DNA of 64,000 bases, taken from contig VWPU01011829.1 in NCBI GenBank assembly GCA_013398955.1, positions 1 through 64,000 on the forward strand, read 5' to 3'. Each line of letters opens with the position of its first letter. The first letter of the stretch is position 1. This document shows, in pieces, positions 11,801 to 30,160 of this stretch. A model generated the notes under the pieces. The model made no database searches. It was given only the letters and a program-made list of their open reading frames with translations, and was not told where the DNA came from. Source of the stretch: Callaeas wilsoni. Lineage: Eukaryota; Chordata; Aves; Passeriformes; Callaeidae. A program made the position numbers and the translations under genes.

Positions 11801-14800
11801 TGAAAATCCCAACAGACACTGAGGAAGACATGAGGAAGACTCGGGAAAGATGTGGCCTGACCTATAGCACAGTGATGGACCAAGGCTGACCCAAGTGGAT
11901 CAAACCTGGCTCCCTGTGGAGCATCACCGAGTTCCACAGCAACAGCCCGTGCTGGAACCTGTGTGAGATAACATTCACGAGCCACCTGGACGATGACATG
12001 AATAACAATGTGATGAGGTCTAATAAAAATGAGATTTCCAGAATAGCAAAGAGGATGACGTGTTTTGAAGGACTGAGGACCTTAGGAGACTGAGTGGGTG
12101 GACAGTGAAAGGAGATGGGAAATTCAAGTTGAATAAACTTTTAGTTAATGAGAAGATTGTCCTAGTTTTGCATATTTAGTGATGGTTCTGTCTAGAGCAC
12201 TTATGAATGAGATATTGACACTATTAAAAAAAATAAATAAAAACTCTAAAGCCAAAAACCAAGAAAGCCCACCTTTGGACAAAATAAGAAAGTTCATTAT
12301 CCCAAAAACAACATTTGTCCAGTCTTTCCCAAATGCAAGGACAGCAATGCAAGGTCAGCCAGACTTGAGGAGTGCCCAGTGCATGCCACATACAGGAAAA
12401 GTATCCACGGTGCTCCCTCAGGACACTCTCCTCACCTCCCACTTGGGCCCCCATGACTGCATCAGGTGCTCAGAACATTACTGAAGTTCCAGTGAGGTAT
12501 GAAAGACCCTTGACGTGAAATCTTCTCCTTTCTGTGCATCTTCAAGGCACATGGGCTGTCTACCACAGGAGAAAAAAGCAAACCCACGTTCTACAAGTGT
12601 GTGACAGCTCTTAGTGCCTGTCTGGAGGCAGGTTCGGGGCAGACTGTATGTAGGAATAAACACTTTCCCCCAGATCTTCACAGCTTTGCTCTTGCAGAGT
12701 AAGCCAAACTTTGCTCTGATTTGCCATGAATATTCATGGCAACTCACAGGAATTGCTGACAGGAACACCACCTCCAGTGCTTGGTGTTTCCTTCAGTGAT
12801 TGAGCCTCATCAATGCCGGGGGAAATGACTGCATTCACTCTGAACACAGCACTTGTGGTTATGGATAATCACTCCTGGGAAGTGGTTTAGGTCAGGAGGT
12901 GGAGGAGCAATTAGGGGGACCAAAACCAGGGAAGGAAACAGCAATGTACCCAAACAGACACTCTTGGATCGTGGTGAAATTCCCTGGGCTTGCTGTCTGA
13001 TGCTCTTTGCAGCACTCACATCCAAAAAGTGGGAGTTCCAAAAAGCCAGCCTGGCTTGTGCCCAGGAGGGCAGGTAGAAGCTGCTGGGTCCCACATGCAG
13101 AGAGGCAAATCCCTCTGCCTCCAGAGACTCCAGCCCTCCATGCCCACCCCCTGTTCCCAACCTTGGCAGGCTCAAACTGAATTACTACAGAAGAAACAAG
13201 GTGTTTATTTTAATCCAGAGCGGTCCTGTTCAAACACAGCTGCCAAGAGAAAACCCTGTGTGCCTCCCCAGGTGAGATGTGACCCAGTGTGGGCACAAAG
13301 CACAGGTGGCAGAGCTAAACACAGGCACTGCAGCCTTGGCTGTGGTGTGCTGAGATAACTGAGTGCCAAGAAAACCCGAGTCAAACATCAGCAAGCAGAA
13401 AATATCACACTCCAAAGCATCATCCCAGAAGAGATTTTGTTACATTCTGCAGAGTAGCAGTTAAACCCAGGCTGGGCTGCCTGGTGCTGGTTTGTAGAGC
13501 ATGAAAGGTGCTTGGTGCTTGTAATGATGAAGACGCAAAATGCCTGCTAAAATAAGGAAGAAGGAGACTCTTGCATCCAGAGGATGCTGCTTTTGCCATC
13601 TCTCAGCTCGCACACACAAAAGCACTAATATAAGATTGCACATCATGGCTTTCAAAGGGTAGAAAATTGGGAGATTTTCCACATTCCTGCCATTAGAAAG
13701 AATTTTTGTTAGTTTGGGCCTAGAGATACCAGTTTAAATAAATGATTGTTCCTGAAAGTCTCACTGTACTCGCTGAAGTGGGCTGTGAGCTCCTTGTGAG
13801 GCATCAAGGAGCATCTCTGTTACTATGGACAGAGGTTGCACAAGCCTCCCTTACAGGAGAATCACCCCTGAAAGCCTGTTTGGCTCCAGCACTGTCTACA
13901 TAAATCTTTCCAAGAGGAAAATATCCAGGTGCTCTTCCAAAAACTTTGAGGTATTAAAAAGACAAAGATGAAACAACATGACAATGCCTGGCCTTGGCTG
14001 AGACAAAACTGCCTGTGCTGATACTGCCGTGCCTGCAGAAAGCTATTGTTAAGTAAAGGGATAAAAACACCAAACAAAGCCTGAGATAATAAATATTTTA
14101 AGAGTGAAATTAGCCTAATTATTAAGCATGAGGAGGCATGTCTGGAGTTGCACCCTGCTCTCCCGGAGCAAAAACACCCAAGAGCAGGATCTGGCTCTCC
14201 TCAGCCTTTCCCCTCTGCAGTCACAGACACAGACCAAGTCACCCTGTGCTTCCAAGGACCTGCTTCCATGCCCCTGGGACACGTCCTCACCAAACTGAGT
14301 CCCACTGGACTCTCCTGAGGCAGAGTGATAGAAACTAAAGGACTGTCATTTCCTTTCTTTTGTGAATCCAAAGCTTACGTTCAGTACCTGGAGCTGGTGC
14401 TACGCGACCCATCATGAAAACGAAGTCATTTTCATCGTTCCCTGCTTTCCTAGATGTAGACTTTCATCTTTAAAGATGAGCTATATTCTTTGTTCCTAAC
14501 TACAAGACTTACTTGCCTTCACTGAAGCAAACACTTTGAATAAATCCACTTCGAGCAGTCCCAATCACTTTGTATAACTGACTTTTGTAGCACTTTTTGT
14601 GTCAAATGCAGATTTTTTCTTTCTTTTTCCCCACTAAAAAAATGATTAGAAGATTGGGATAAAAAAAGATAAATTCCCTAAACACTGCTAAGAAATATTT
14701 TTAGGTTTTTTTTTCCCCCCTAGTACTTTTAGGAATACCCATTTTCACACAAACACAAAAAAAAAGGTTCCTATGAAGAACAGAATGTACTATTTTATTG

Positions 14801-17018
14801 AATCACCCCATGGCCATGACCATTTATTTGGCCTGAGCTGGCAGAGAACGCAATTTCACTTGAAAACATTTTCCTTGACAAAGAGTTACAATGAGTTAAT
14901 TCGCCTCAATCAGGTGTAGTGCTGCATGATGAACAGAAACAGCAGAAATGACCTGATGGGTAACAGAAGGTGGAGGGAAGAAAATGAAGAATTTTAAATT
15001 AAAACTCAATTTTGCAGCAGCCACAAAAGGACCTGGCAAATATACCAGGTACAACGAGATGATATTCCTGCCATGTCCTGCCAGGAGTAACTCCAGGAGT
15101 GTCTAGAAGATCCTAATTAGGTGGACTACAGCAAGTTTCATGCTGCCTCTCCCTCTGAGGAGACATGCCCAGACCGTGGGGATTGATGCTGCTCTGCTGA
15201 GCAACACCACAAAAGTGTCTGTGGATGTGTGTGCTTGGCAAAACACTCCCACAGCTAAATCGGAGAGATTTTGTCAGTCAGAGCTCCCAGCAAAGTTTTG
15301 TTGGTTTTTTAGTCCCTAAGCACTATTTCCCAAATCGAAATCAAAGAAGTCAAAGTGAGTCTCTACAGTCAGTTCATGTCCATGGGAATTATTATTCTTC
15401 ATCTCAATGAGACTGAATGATTACCATGAAGTTTGAGAAGAATATTAGAGACCACGGGCTGCTGTGTGCTGGCACAATGAAAAACGAGCAGCTCTTTAAT
15501 TCCAGGCACTGTATTCATTTCAGACCCATCCTGTGGCCTCAATTTTGCAAACAGAGGCAGTGATGCGGATCAGGACAGCACAGGGATCAGCAATTCTCTG
15601 CACATGCAGGGAGCACAGGCAGAGGAACGCAGGAGAAGGGCTGGAGGAGCACAGTCCACAGGGCTCAGGTCCACTCTGATGCTGAAGACGAGTGACAGAA
15701 CACACGAACACACACACAGTGTTCAATACAAAACACATTTTGCCATGGAATGTGGCTGATTTAATTGTTCTTGCTAAAAAGGAAGCTAAATATCAATGGC
15801 TGGGTGAATTGAAAATGCACATTGAAGTACTACTGCCATGATCTTTAGGGTACTTTGATATCTAAAGTATAAAAGGCCCTCTAAAATACACTTAACACCC
15901 CTCCAAAAACCCACAACTAAATAGAGAAAACAACAAGAGAAAAAAAAACTGCAAAAAAAAACTTTACACCTATGATAAGCATGTTCTCTAAAAGTAGAAT
16001 ACTCACAATGAGTGGTGAATAAAAAAGACCCCTCAAACCCCAACTCTATTTTTGGAGAGATTTTTTTAAAATTCAACTTACTACTGTAACACATATAAAA
16101 TTAGAAAAATAGCTTAAACCCCCCCTTCACTCTGCATCAATGAGCACACCTTACAACAGCTATCTTAATAGTCCAAAGCACAATCTCAATAAAGAATTCA
16201 TCACTTTTGCACCTGTAAGATTTATAATCAAATTTGTGATTTGCATATGCCTGATCTCGATGGTCAGATGGTTTGAGATCTATTCAGAGATATCCTTTGA
16301 TGCACATCTCCCCTTAAAAGGATTTTTAAAAAGCTTGGGTTCAATATTAGACTCCAGCTTTGGGTTTTTAGAAGGCTTTATTACCACCACCATTGCACTC
16401 CTTAGTGCTGTGGTTCGTAAGCTGATCTGGGGACACCCTCTGTGAAAGCTGAAGAAAATTGGTTTGTTTTTTTTTCCCTGCATGATATTTTGCAGTCTGC
16501 TCACATGCTAATGTGTCTGTGGATGAGCACCTTCCTCAGAAGGTACCAGTGTCCCACAAATTGAAAAGCTGACTGACAAATAATGCTGGAATGCAAAGTC
16601 TAATTCAGTGTGATGACTTTGGGTATTTTTAAATTTATTTTCTTAATAAAAACAAAACAAAACAACAAAAAAATAGGGAACAGTTTCTTTCCAGTAAGCC
16701 AGGAAATGTTTTGGTGTTTTCAACAACTAACATACCTATGATAGTTGATGTGCCAAAGACGATTCCATATTATTGCTAATATTGTCCCAGTAGCAAAGAA
16801 TGGCTCTCGAGATTTATGTAGCACTGTTTTGCCAGAGAAAAGGAAGCCTTTTACATTTCTTTTTCCATTGCCCTGCTGGTTTTGTAACTTCCACACATTC
16901 CAGCTAGCCTAGAAAACCTCACATCTCAAAAACCTTTGCATAGAAACCAATACCGCAGCTCGGGCCGAATACGTGAGTGAAAAACCATAAAACTGCTTCA
17001 GTGTGAGTGGCAATATTT

Positions 17019-17571
17019 TGTTGCGGTGTGCCCGGTTCAGACCGAGGGCCTCAAATGCGTAAAATGGTATCATGAAGGCACTGAGGTCACCCCTGGAGCC
17101 GCCGCCCCTGGGCTCACCTCGTGCTCCTCCCCCTAAGTGCCAAGCAGGATGTTGTGTCCGCCCCCCGTCAATCTAGGCCTCAGTTCTGGAAAGTTCCCCC
17201 AGTTCTGTCTCCTGATTGGTTGGTTCTTGATTCTTCACCCCATTGGTTGTTCTCCCCCCATCCAGTTCTGCTCCTCCCTCTTGCCCTTCACCCATTGGTT
17301 GTATCCTGATCCCCCGCCTTAACCCTATAAGAGTCCCTGCTCTCCACCCCTCGAGATTGTTTTGTCCTTGGACCCCTTGGAGGTAATAAACCTTGGAGAC
17401 CCATACAGAAGTCCTCTCCCACCTCTTTGTCTTCCGCGCCGTACTCTGCCTTGTGTCAGTGCTGGGCCGCTGAGAGCTGCTGCCAGCGAGGACACCCTCG
17501 TGTCTTCTGCCGCGGCGGTTGCCTCCGCGTGCTGAGCTAGCCTGACCTGACCACAGCACCGGACCGTGGCA
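17019..17571 (+). mobile_element. Solo LTR of an endogenous retrovirus (ERVK-like by 6-bp duplication)
   Basis: A 553-bp GC-rich block starts TGTTGCGG and ends CCGTGGCA, so it obeys the TG...CA rule. It is flanked by a perfect 6-bp duplication, ATATTT, at 17013-17018 and 17572-17577. Inside are three ATTGG (inverted CCAAT) boxes near 17214, 17242 and 17294, a TATA-like CCCTATAAG at 17323-17331 and AATAAA at 17385-17390. These are in correct promoter-to-polyadenylation order for the plus strand. A CpG-rich U5-like segment follows. No gag, pol or env sequence is adjacent, so this is a recombined solo LTR. It lies antisense to LRP1B, 111 bp past the donor of the YWTD exon. The ERV class is inferred from the duplication length only. 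Confidence 0.88.
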
Positions 17572-17682
17572 ATATTTAATGCCTCAAGACTGCTTTAATG
17601 CTGCGAGCCCAAAGCGCTTGTGCAGGCTCCCGTTTGCCAGGACAGGCACCACTGTTCTGCCGGAACCCTCTCGGGCACTTAC

Positions 17683-17940
17683 TGTGAAGGTGCTGGGCGA
17701 TGGTCACTGTCCACTCCTCTGGAGCCTTGCCGGCGGGGGAGATCCTGGCACACCTGAGCTGACTGGAGAGGTCCCTGGACTCGACCCAGCACAGGCTGTC
17801 CTCTCTGTAGCTGTAGTCCAGCGTCACCACTGCAGATCCCTGCACAGGGCTCCGGGCAGACATTTTGCTGCCATTCAGGTATAAAACCTCAATTGTTTCA
17901 GAGCTTGCAATCAGAAGAAGAGGAGGTCTATCGGCAGGCT
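17683..17940 (-). CDS. LRP1B: LRP1B exon: start of first YWTD beta-propeller (probably exon 6)
   Basis: This 258-bp exon encodes 86 codons and opens the first YWTD beta-propeller of LRP1B. It begins with [18 protein letters not shown] and YLNGSKM; the second motif is characteristic of LRP1B rather than LRP1. It then has LCWVESR and QLRC, with two cysteines at conserved spacing, and ends [12 protein letters not shown]. The acceptor has a good pyrimidine tract (CTCTCTTCATTTTGTTTTCAG in two parts: CTCTCTTCAT, TTTGTTTTCAG). The donor is CACA followed by GTAAGT. Both borders are phase 1 and the length equals the human exon by residue count. The NGS sequon is conserved. Residues 1-27 are well conserved, but the rest is much more divergent and GC-rich (about 63 percent, against 44 percent in the first 80 bp). 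The frame stays open past the donor almost to a solo LTR. The next propeller exon was not found in the window. Confidence 0.93.
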
Positions 17941-25546
<7,606 letters not shown>

Positions 25547-25666
25547 CTGTGCAGCTTCTCCCGTCACCGCTGGTTTCATATCCATGCCCGCAGTAGCACC
25601 TGGTGCCGTTCCTGGTGATGGCACATTTGTACTGGCAGTTCATCTGCTGGCACTTGGGCAGCAATT
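25547..25666 (-). CDS. LRP1B: LRP1B exon: first EGF-like domain (probably exon 4)
   Basis: This 120-bp exon encodes 40 residues of LRP1B, a giant endocytic receptor of the LDL-receptor family at the cell surface. The translation holds six cysteines in EGF order and motifs such as [18 protein letters not shown] and DGRSC, which match LRP1B just after its second LDL-receptor class A repeat. The acceptor on the minus strand reads ACCGTTCACAG before the exon, and the donor is ACAG followed by GTAAAC. Both borders are phase 1, so the split codon before it completes as Glu if the missing upstream exon ends in G. The NGT sequon in RNGTRC is at the position of an NST sequon in human LRP1B, as remembered. 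Roughly two thirds of residues match the human protein from memory. The next exon lies 2,000 bp downstream. The exon number is inferred from domain order. LRP1 is the main alternative, but later motifs favour LRP1B. Confidence 0.93.
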
Positions 25667-27649
25667 CTGTGAACGGTAACAGAGCAAGGTGTTGCTAAAT
25701 ATTTGTGCTATTCCTAAATCGCAAACTTTAGAAACATTTAAGTATATTTAAGTGCATGTCTCAGGAAGGAAACACCCCCACCATTTTCATTAGCTGGAAA
25801 TATATCACACACACCCTGAAAAAAGCTTGTTATGAAAATTGCATTTCAGCAAGTTAAACATTAGAAATCAGGATTTTACTTCTATCAAGAGTTGCTCAAA
25901 AGTTTATTATTGAGGTGTACTGTTGCTCTGCTAAAACATCCATTTTTTGCACATTAGTCATAACAATTATTTGGAAAAACAACCCCACCAAAACAAAAAC
26001 AAACCTGAAGTGGTTATAGTTATAAAAAACAACTGAGATTATGATAAATGTTTCAACATCTATGTCTTTTCTATTCCTCAAATCACTTGATTTTCTAACT
26101 TTTTAAAGCTTGTTTTGATTTACTGATACACGCAGAACCTTCACACCAAACAATGAGAAAACATTCTGCCTCAATAATGTAACATTGGACATGTAATGCT
26201 GAAGAGTGGACATTATATATGTCATTACTGCTGACATCCTTCACAGAATCTCCTTAAATACACACCATCAGCACAAGGCGCGGTGCTAACAAACTGAGGA
26301 AATCTTGTAGAACTACAGACTGCAATGTTTTCCAGCATGAAACAGCACAAACCAAACAAAAACCACTCCAAGCCTCCCCAGCCGCAAGCTGTGTGCCGTG
26401 TTTCAATAATTCTGCTGATCAAAAAAACCCCAGTATTTTAATGAACAACATTTTTTTCCCTCCAGGAAAATGAAAAAAAGGATTGAGAAACCCAGCTTAA
26501 GGAGGTGCTCTGAGGATATTTTTCAAAACTATGCAGATGGATCAGAAAATAACCTGCAAATGGACAGAGAAATTTCTGCTACAGGGCTGGCTTTAAGTAA
26601 CTGGGTATGACCTACGGAAAAAGAGAAACCTGTATTTTAATATGTGAACAGTTTTAATCCGTCTAATCATTATTCATCGAGTTCTACTTGGAAGTAGAGT
26701 GAACATGAATATGAAGAAGAGTCTCTATCAGCATCTGAGCCCCGAAGCTTCCATTCTGGAACAACTGCTGCTGTCAAAATAAAGCTGAAATTTTGGGGGA
26801 AGAGTGGATGTGGCTGGCACACAAAGTTACTACTTTACTTATTCGAACACAACTCTTCTAAAAAGAAAGTGGTTTCACACAATTATCTCAGGGCATTCCC
26901 TAAAACTCTGTGCCGCACAATTTACAGACTGCCTAGAGGTTGATAAACCGCACACTGTCCAAATCTGTCTGTTTCTCCAGTGGTTTCTGGTATATCTCTC
27001 TGCCTTTTGGGCCCCTGTGCATAGGCAGATAATTTTTTTTTTTTGACTGTAGCTGGCTGTGTTGGTTTCCTGTCCCTAGTCCAGTCCTTAAATCTGCTAC
27101 ATCTTTCCAAGAACAAGTCCCACATGGAAGGTAAACTGGAGAACTTCCCTAAAGTTACCCTAAAATGGTTCTGCACTCTGAGGTGTGGAGCTGGAACCAG
27201 GCGACGTGGGACCTGCTTATTTAATATGTCTCTCTGAACAAAATCAACACATACATCTCATATTCTAAGCAAACATGATCAACCATCCTTTGCCCCCTAT
27301 AATTTTCTTCCTCCAGTATTTGTCTGATGCTACACAGCCAGGAGCTCCTTGTGGATGAGAGATATTTAACTCACAAACAGGATTTGGTTTGTTCGCCCTC
27401 CTTCCTTAACGGATGCAGACAGGCAGCAGCTTGAACCAAAATAGTGGGATCTGCACACAGGCAGGAAAGCTGGAGAACAGCAACAACAAACGGGCAAGTG
27501 AGGTCCAGTATGGGAAAAGTAATAAAAAATCCAGTCTATCTATCTGCAACAAATAACGGTTGCATTTCATTGATTTTAAGTTGTTGTAGTATCATGTCAG
27601 TGGCTTGTAACAGCAAAACAGTTGAATTTACCCTACAAGAGGTATTAAA

Positions 27650-27940
27650 AGATACTTTGACAAGGGTGTGTAGTGAGGGGAATGGGTTTAAACTGAAAGG
27701 GGATAGGTTTAGCTTAGATGTTGGGAAGAAATTCCTCCCTGTGAGCGTGGTGAGGCCCTGGCACAGGGTGCCCAGAGAAGCTGTGGCTGCCTCTGGATCC
27801 CTGGAAGTGTCCAAGGCCAGGTTGGACGGGGCTTGGAGCAACCTGGGATAGTGGAAGGTGTCCCTTCCCATGGCAGGGGAATTAGAACTAGATGATCTTT
27901 AAGGTCCCTTCCAACCCAAACCGCTCCAGGATTCTCTAAT
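27650..27940 (+). mobile_element. CR1 LINE 3' fragment
   Basis: This is a well-preserved CR1 3' end. It carries GGGTTTAAACTGAAAGGGGA, GGAAGAAATTCCTCCCTGTG, AGGCCCTGGCACAGGGTGCC and CCTTCCAACCCAAACC, and ends in GGATTCTCTAAT. It is truncated at its 5' end. The plus-strand frame at 27444-27851 (135 codons) is partly CR1 and is not a gene. Orientation is antisense to LRP1B. Confidence 0.92.
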
Positions 27941-28499
27941 AGAAGTGCTGTGGATAGAACAGGGATTCTCTGGGAGTTCCTACACTTCCTTCTCTTACAC
28001 AGGTCCTTACATTCACTTTTTTGTGAATACTGTCTGAGCCTATTGATCAGTGAATTAAATCATTACAAATTTGTTTTCTCAAAAGACGTGTTACAAGGCC
28101 CACTGCCAAGACTGGGAAAGTCAAAATACCTTCTCTCATTTTAGCCAGCTAGGAAAAGGAGCAAGCTATCACTCGTCTCAAGCTTCACACTAAAACTGCT
28201 TCTAACTGGAGGACAACAGCAGCCAGACAGGAATTGTTCAAACCCACCAGACATTCCCATAAAACCATTAAAGAACCACTGTTGGCTGCCATCTGTTTCT
28301 GACTTCAAACTAGCATTTTCCCCTCCTCTCCTAAATTATTCATCAGATCATTTCAAATATATTTTGTTTTCTTATTGTGACAGACAATTTCTGGCCCCAG
28401 AAATTTTTGCTCCGTTGCTGATCTGCTAACTTTGCCAGGGGAACCCATAAGTGAAAAAGCAAAAAATACAATAACGATGTAGAGGTCAAGAATATATAG

Positions 28500-28640
28500 A
28501 CTATAACAAAATAGAATATAATAAAATAGAATAGATTAGGAGAGAATATTTCATTTTTAAGAGACTTACAATGATCATGTAGTCCAACTGCCAGAGCCCG
28601 TTAGGACTGACCAAGAGTTAGGGCACGTTATTAAGGCCAC
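28500..28640 (-). mobile_element. CR1 LINE 3' fragment in the opposite orientation
   Basis: Plus-strand sequence reads as the complement of a CR1 3' end. An AGAATA-type run (28512-28540) comes first, then GACTTACAATGATCATGTAG, TCCAACTGCC and GACTGACCAAGAGTTAGG. This is the usual antisense appearance of older bird CR1 copies. It is the only element in the window on the LRP1B coding strand. Confidence 0.7.
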
Positions 28641-30021
28641 TGATAGATGCCTTTAATAAATAAAACATTAAACAGTAAAAAAGCAAATGTATTTTCTGTT
28701 TTACTAGCTGGTTTGTAAAAGCTGTAATACTGATCCTGAAAACCTTTGGAAGAAAACTGAGTTTGACTGCCTCTGGCAATGTTTGAAATATTGAAGGACA
28801 AGCTATGGAAGGCAGTGTATACATTTAAGGCTTGCTTAGATTTGTAACAGGTTTCTTGGGAAGTGAGGAGGCAAAGAAAAATCATGAAGCAGAACACTGA
28901 TATTTTTAATGCTCCAGATAGGACATTTAAAGAGATAAAAGCCAGGGACTGTCATTTCTTGTCTTTTCTAAAATTCTGCACCCACTTTGATCTCCCTTTC
29001 TCAGCAAGAACTGGTTTACAAAGTACACAGGCAGTGAAGAATGAGCATCACTGAGCTTTCCACTTTTATAACAGCTACAGAAACCTCTGAATTTGTCAAA
29101 GCATGGTATTTCTGCTGCAAGATTTAAAGGAAGGAGCTGCACTGAAGGAAATAACAGGAGAGAGCTTTACAGCTTTCTGGCAGACCCACAGTTCAAGACA
29201 GGGAGCTGCAGAGCAAGCCGTGAGATTTGCAGAAATACGGGGCAGCAGAAGCAGTTGCGAGTGCCTTTAGGATGATCTATTTTCCCCAAGCCCAGGGAGT
29301 AGAGACAATTCATCCGACTCTGATTTAGGTCATTTTGTTCAGTGTTTTCTTTCTTCCGCAGGAGACATGAAGGGCAGCCTTTTTTACTTCCCTACATCTC
29401 CATGAACTCTCTGAAGTTGTGATCCCAGTCTGCCACAAAAGCCATCCTGCTTTCTCAAAGGCACCCATGGCAATCTTATGCTTCCTGGCTTTCCTGTTGC
29501 TCTAACTGCCAGGCTTCTGCTCCCACAGGAGAGCAGTCAATCAGGCAAAGATGCTGCTGATCTCATCTCCCCTAAAGTGGTACACCTTTGACAATGACTC
29601 AGAGGAGATGTAAGCTTCCCGGACAAACTGCTCCCACAGGAATTCACCGTAATAAAATCCTGCCTTCATTTATTCCTTCTGTGTTCAATGAAACACACTG
29701 CTTATCATAGTTCATTCGAGATGAGTGATACAAGGAACTAACTTCTCCTGAATGGCTTTTTGATGAAAGGTTTAAGCAATTGATCTGACTATCCTTTTTG
29801 TCAGTTCCTCCCGAGCCAACATGAGGTTCACAAAATATTCACACCAGGTTCTCATGCTCAGATGTTTTGGCTGTTTCTATGAACAGGAAAAGCAGTTCAT
29901 CTTGTACTTTCTTAATACTGAATTTATTTCTTTGGATGCTATTGGGAATTGTCAAAAAAAGAGAAACCAGAACAGAATTGCCAATATACCTGTTATCTTT
30001 GTGTTACCTGACAGGAAAAAC

Positions 30022-30160
30022 AACCAAGGCCAGGTTGGATGGGGCCCTGAGCCACTTCACCTAGTGGAAGGTGTCCCAGGCCTTGGCAGGGAGGTGTGGG
30101 TTGGAATGAGATCATCCTTAAGATCTCTTCGAACCCAAACCTCTCTGTGATTCTCTATGA
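30022..30160 (+). mobile_element. CR1 LINE 3' fragment, short
   Basis: The sequence begins at AAGGCCAGGTTGGATGGGGC, continues with GTGGAAGGTGTCCC and TTCGAACCCAAACC, and ends TGTGATTCTCTATGA. These are the last 140 bp of a CR1 element, more diverged than the copy at 27.7 kb. It is antisense to LRP1B. Confidence 0.88.

Larger units (their letters stand above)
1..17682 (-). other. LRP1B: LRP1B intron, partial (downstream of the YWTD exon)
   Basis: At least 17.7 kb of intron follows the YWTD exon in gene order. It is AT-rich with no recognised exon. I looked for the next propeller exon by the antisense of its Ala-Ile-Asp-Trp core and did not find it. Contents are CR1 pieces near 2.8 and 7.1-7.5 kb, a probable LTR at 6.0-6.6 kb, a clear solo LTR at 17.0-17.6 kb and simple repeats. 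The rest (for example 375-2800, 9000-16000) is unique-looking sequence in which I see no gene. GC-richer patches at about 3790-3960 and 12900-13350 have no recognisable identity. Confidence 0.85.

Noticed and set aside
11300..12110. Purine-rich block considered as a decayed retroelement or processed gene
   Set aside because: No recognisable CR1 or LTR signature, no long frame and no flanking duplication.
27444..27871. Overlapping frames of 135 and 111 codons as genes
   Set aside because: Both overlap the CR1 fragment at 27650-27940 and have no independent support.
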